Shown piece by piece: positions 61,351 through 64,000 of a stretch of 64,000 nt of DNA. A program made the translations under genes and the position numbers. The notes under the pieces are model-generated. The model was not told where the DNA came from. It searched no databases and saw only the letters and a program-made list of their open reading frames with translations. Origin of the DNA: an uncultured Prochlorococcus sp. (GTDB lineage: Bacteria > Cyanobacteriota > Cyanobacteriia > PCC-6307 > Cyanobiaceae); the NCBI GenBank assembly GCA_902574425.1, contig CACGNA010000001.1, forward strand, positions 1 to 64,000, in the 5' to 3' direction. Positions within the stretch are counted from its first letter, which is position 1; each line of letters begins with the position of its first letter.

Positions 61351-62637
61351 CTAGAATTTGAATGTTGTATTAATAACATATCCGGTCATATCTACTTCTT
61401 TACCAGCACCATCACTTGATGTGCCACCAAAGATTGCGGGAGTTACAGTAACAGAATCATTTACTTTGTAATCGTAATATACTTCATACAAGAATGGATC
61501 TACTGTATCGTCCTCATGTTTTTGAGGTTGACCAAAAGCAATACCAATTCTGTCATCAGCATTAAATATGTCTTGCCAAGTAAGACCTACAAAATAAGCA
61601 TCTGTATTGGAATTACCAGTAGCATCTGTTTCTGAAGTGTCATATCCAAAAGAAATTGAAGGAGTAGCTGTACCAGTATTTTCTGGTCTCCACCAACCTC
61701 TTAAACCAATATTGGTACTATTACCGTCACCAGGTCTAGCTGATCCATCAGTTGTCTTGAAGTAAGAATCAGTCCATCCGTTATATTTTTGGTTGATAAT
61801 AGCTGAGACTGAATATTGTGGCTTTGTAAAACCGACTTGAGTAGCCCAACTAGTCTTACCTTCATCACCAAGAATACCAGTAACAGTATTGCCCTTTTGA
61901 GTTGTGAAATTACTACTTATTGCAAAACCATTGTCAGCATTATATGCCCATCCAAGACCAGGACTTGTACTAGCACCATATGCAGCTGCATTACCTCCAA
62001 GTGTAAATGCCTTTAATACAGGCTTATAAATTGAAGGAGTAGTTCCATGCATGTAGTAGTTTTCAATCTTTGGACCAAACCAAACAGTATTGTTTTCACC
62101 TACTGGAGTTGAATACCAAATCTTATCAACTTTAAGAGCATCTCCATTTCCGTTAGCAGCACTTAAATAAGTGTTATATTCAGATTTAGTATCTGACCAA
62201 CCGTCATGGTTACCAGTTTTAATTCTTACATAAAGATTATCATCACCAGTGAAACTTGAATTCAAGTTCATTGTGTATGTGTAATTCGCCACAACTTCAC
62301 CAGTGTATCCTCCAACGACACCGTCTTTAGCGCCTTCTGTGTCTACACTACCGATAGTGAATACTGCTTTACCATCTAAAGTTGTTGTATCTGAGAAGCT
62401 ACCAGCTTCAAAATTACTTTGTCTAGCCTCAAGGCCATCAATACGACCTTTAAGGTTTGCAATGTCTTCACTAACTTCGTTAATGAATGTTGTGCTATCT
62501 AATCTTTTAGCTTTTGATCCACTACGTTCGTAGCTATTCATGCCTTCAAGATTTAAAGCTTCGGAAGCTTGCGCAGCCATCGGTGTCAAAAGACCAAAGG
62601 CAGTACCTGCAACCAAAAGTTTTTGGAAGAGTTTCAT
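61351..62637 (-). CDS. Cyanobacterial outer-membrane porin (Som/iron-uptake porin-like)
   Basis: Signal peptide, coiled-coil then 16-strand-like barrel ending in F: VINTTFKF. Confidence 0.88.
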   Translation of the reverse strand: MKLFQKLLVAGTAFGLLTPMAAQASEALNLEGMNSYERSGSKAKRLDSTTFINEVSEDIANLKGRIDGLEARQSNFEAGSFSDTTTLDGKAVFTIGSVDTEGAKDGVVGGYTGEVVANYTYTMNLNSSFTGDDNLYVRIKTGNHDGWSDTKSEYNTYLSAANGNGDALKVDKIWYSTPVGENNTVWFGPKIENYYMHGTTPSIYKPVLKAFTLGGNAAAYGASTSPGLGWAYNADNGFAISSNFTTQKGNTVTGILGDEGKTSWATQVGFTKPQYSVSAIINQKYNGWTDSYFKTTDGSARPGDGNSTNIGLRGWWRPENTGTATPSISFGYDTSETDATGNSNTDAYFVGLTWQDIFNADDRIGIAFGQPQKHEDDTVDPFLYEVYYDYKVNDSVTVTPAIFGGTSSDGAGKEVDMTGYVINTTFKF

Positions 62638-62766
62638 TTTACCTCACACTAAAATTACCCATAAGAATGGGTATATATAATGTATCAAGTGAGACAAAAA
62701 ACAAAAGAATAATAAGTTGCCTATTGAAGTATCATTTATTACATATCTTATATCAATGGTTATTAA

Positions 62767-63636
62767 TTATTTTTTATTTAATGGATACATCAATAGTTCT
62801 CTTTCTTCAATCCAAGATGATGCAACTTCTCTGGCTAATTTTCTAATCTTTTCAATATATTGAGCACGATCTGTAACTGAAATCACTCCTCTTGCATCAA
62901 GCAAATTAAATGTATGACTACATTTTAGAACAAAATCAAGGGCAGGGTAAGTTAATTTCTTTACGATTAAAGTATTTGCCTCATCCTGATAAATTTCAAA
63001 TAATTTCCTAAGATTATCAGGATTAGATTCATTAAAATTATATGAGCATTGACTTTTTTCAAATTGAAGCCAAATATCACTATATTTTAAATTTTTGTTC
63101 CAATTTAAGTCCCAGATACTTTCCTTATCCTGCAAAAACGTTGCAATCCTCTCTAATCCATAAGTAATTTCAATTGGGATTGGATTACAATCTAATCCCC
63201 CGCATTGTTGGAAATAAGTAAATTGAGTAACTTCCATACCGTCCAACCAAACTTCCCAACCTACTCCCCAAGCCCCAAGAGTTGGTGACTCCCAATTATC
63301 TTCCACAAATCTTATGTCGTGATTTCTAGGATTAATTCCTAGAGATTCTAAAGAAGTTAAATATTTTTCTTGAATTCCCTCTGGGGAAGGTTTAATTATT
63401 ACTTGATATTGAAAGTAGTGCTGTGCCCTATTTGGATTATCTCCAAAACGTCCATCTGTGGGTCTTCTACATGGCTCTGAATATGCGACACTCCAAGGCT
63501 CTGGTCCAATAGCCCTTAAAAAAGTATGCGGATTCATTGTTCCAGCACCCTTTTCAGTATCATAAGGTTGCATTATTAAACATCCTTCTTCGGACCAAAA
63601 TTTATTTAAGTTTTGAATTATGTCCTGAAAAAACAT
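62767..63636 (-). CDS. glyQ: Glycyl-tRNA synthetase alpha subunit
   Basis: [47 protein letters not shown]. Confidence 0.98.
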   Translation of the reverse strand: MFFQDIIQNLNKFWSEEGCLIMQPYDTEKGAGTMNPHTFLRAIGPEPWSVAYSEPCRRPTDGRFGDNPNRAQHYFQYQVIIKPSPEGIQEKYLTSLESLGINPRNHDIRFVEDNWESPTLGAWGVGWEVWLDGMEVTQFTYFQQCGGLDCNPIPIEITYGLERIATFLQDKESIWDLNWNKNLKYSDIWLQFEKSQCSYNFNESNPDNLRKLFEIYQDEANTLIVKKLTYPALDFVLKCSHTFNLLDARGVISVTDRAQYIEKIRKLAREVASSWIEERELLMYPLNKK

Positions 63637-63888
63637 CTAATTAAAAAATTAAGAAACTCAAAGCAATTCCATAAGCAATAATAACAAAGCTTCACACTAA
63701 AGAAGAATAAAATAATTTATTAAAATATTAATTGCTCTCAGAAAAGACATATTTTCAACTGTCATAAATAAGAAAATTTCAAACTAATAATGACAAAAGT
63801 AATTAACAACTCTAATTTCTAAATGGTTCTATAGTTATTTAATTCTTTGAATAAAATATTTTTGATTTAAAAATAAATTAAATATTAA

Positions 63889-64000
63889 TTATTTAAAAAA
63901 ATCTAGTGGCAATGGCCCAAAAGTACTAGCTTCTTGAGATTCATGGTCATACTGACAAGTTAACAAAATCCCTTCTCCAAGACCATTTTCAGATCTAATA
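63889..64000 (-). CDS. 3' end of a CDS running off the window
   Basis: In-frame ...IRSENGLGEGILLTCQYDHESQEASTFGPLPLDFFK* on minus strand. Confidence 0.55.
   Translation of the reverse strand, partial: IRSENGLGEGILLTCQYDHESQEASTFGPLPLDFFK

Overview
This is an AT-rich chromosomal window from a marine picocyanobacterium, almost certainly Prochlorococcus of a high-light clade (psbD/psbC overlap, petM, ycf4, ycf39, an hli cluster, fused NTRC, a Yfr2-like ncRNA). About 22.9-51 kb and 59-64 kb are mostly conserved core: ychF, an HlyD-like adaptor, polA, cysS, dxr, pntB/pntAB/pntAA, trxB-trx, infA, petM, ilvN, ycf4, psbD, psbC, maf, cobQ, ferredoxin, futA-like, a PKHD dioxygenase, a porin and glyQ. 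About 0-22.9 kb is accessory: many tiny ORFs, an inverse-autotransporter barrel, a divergent NRAMP-like transporter, selO, hli genes and candidate structured RNAs or repeats. The most unusual segment is ~52.1-59.1 kb, immediately downstream of the 3' end of a tRNA-Ser(CGA) gene. It contains ten exact copies of an 11-bp direct repeat (TCCACCAACAC) in three clusters with near-helical-turn spacing, and a duplicated pair of overlapping small genes, each pair followed by a repeat cluster. The clusters bracket an HsdM-type methylase fused to a half-HsdS-like and an AlbA_2/Schlafen-like domain, and a three-gene operon encoding a HEPN-motif protein, a DUF697-like membrane protein and a membrane protein with a D...QxK motif. 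I propose this as a candidate undescribed mobile/defence module. All assignments are by reading the sequence; no searches were run.
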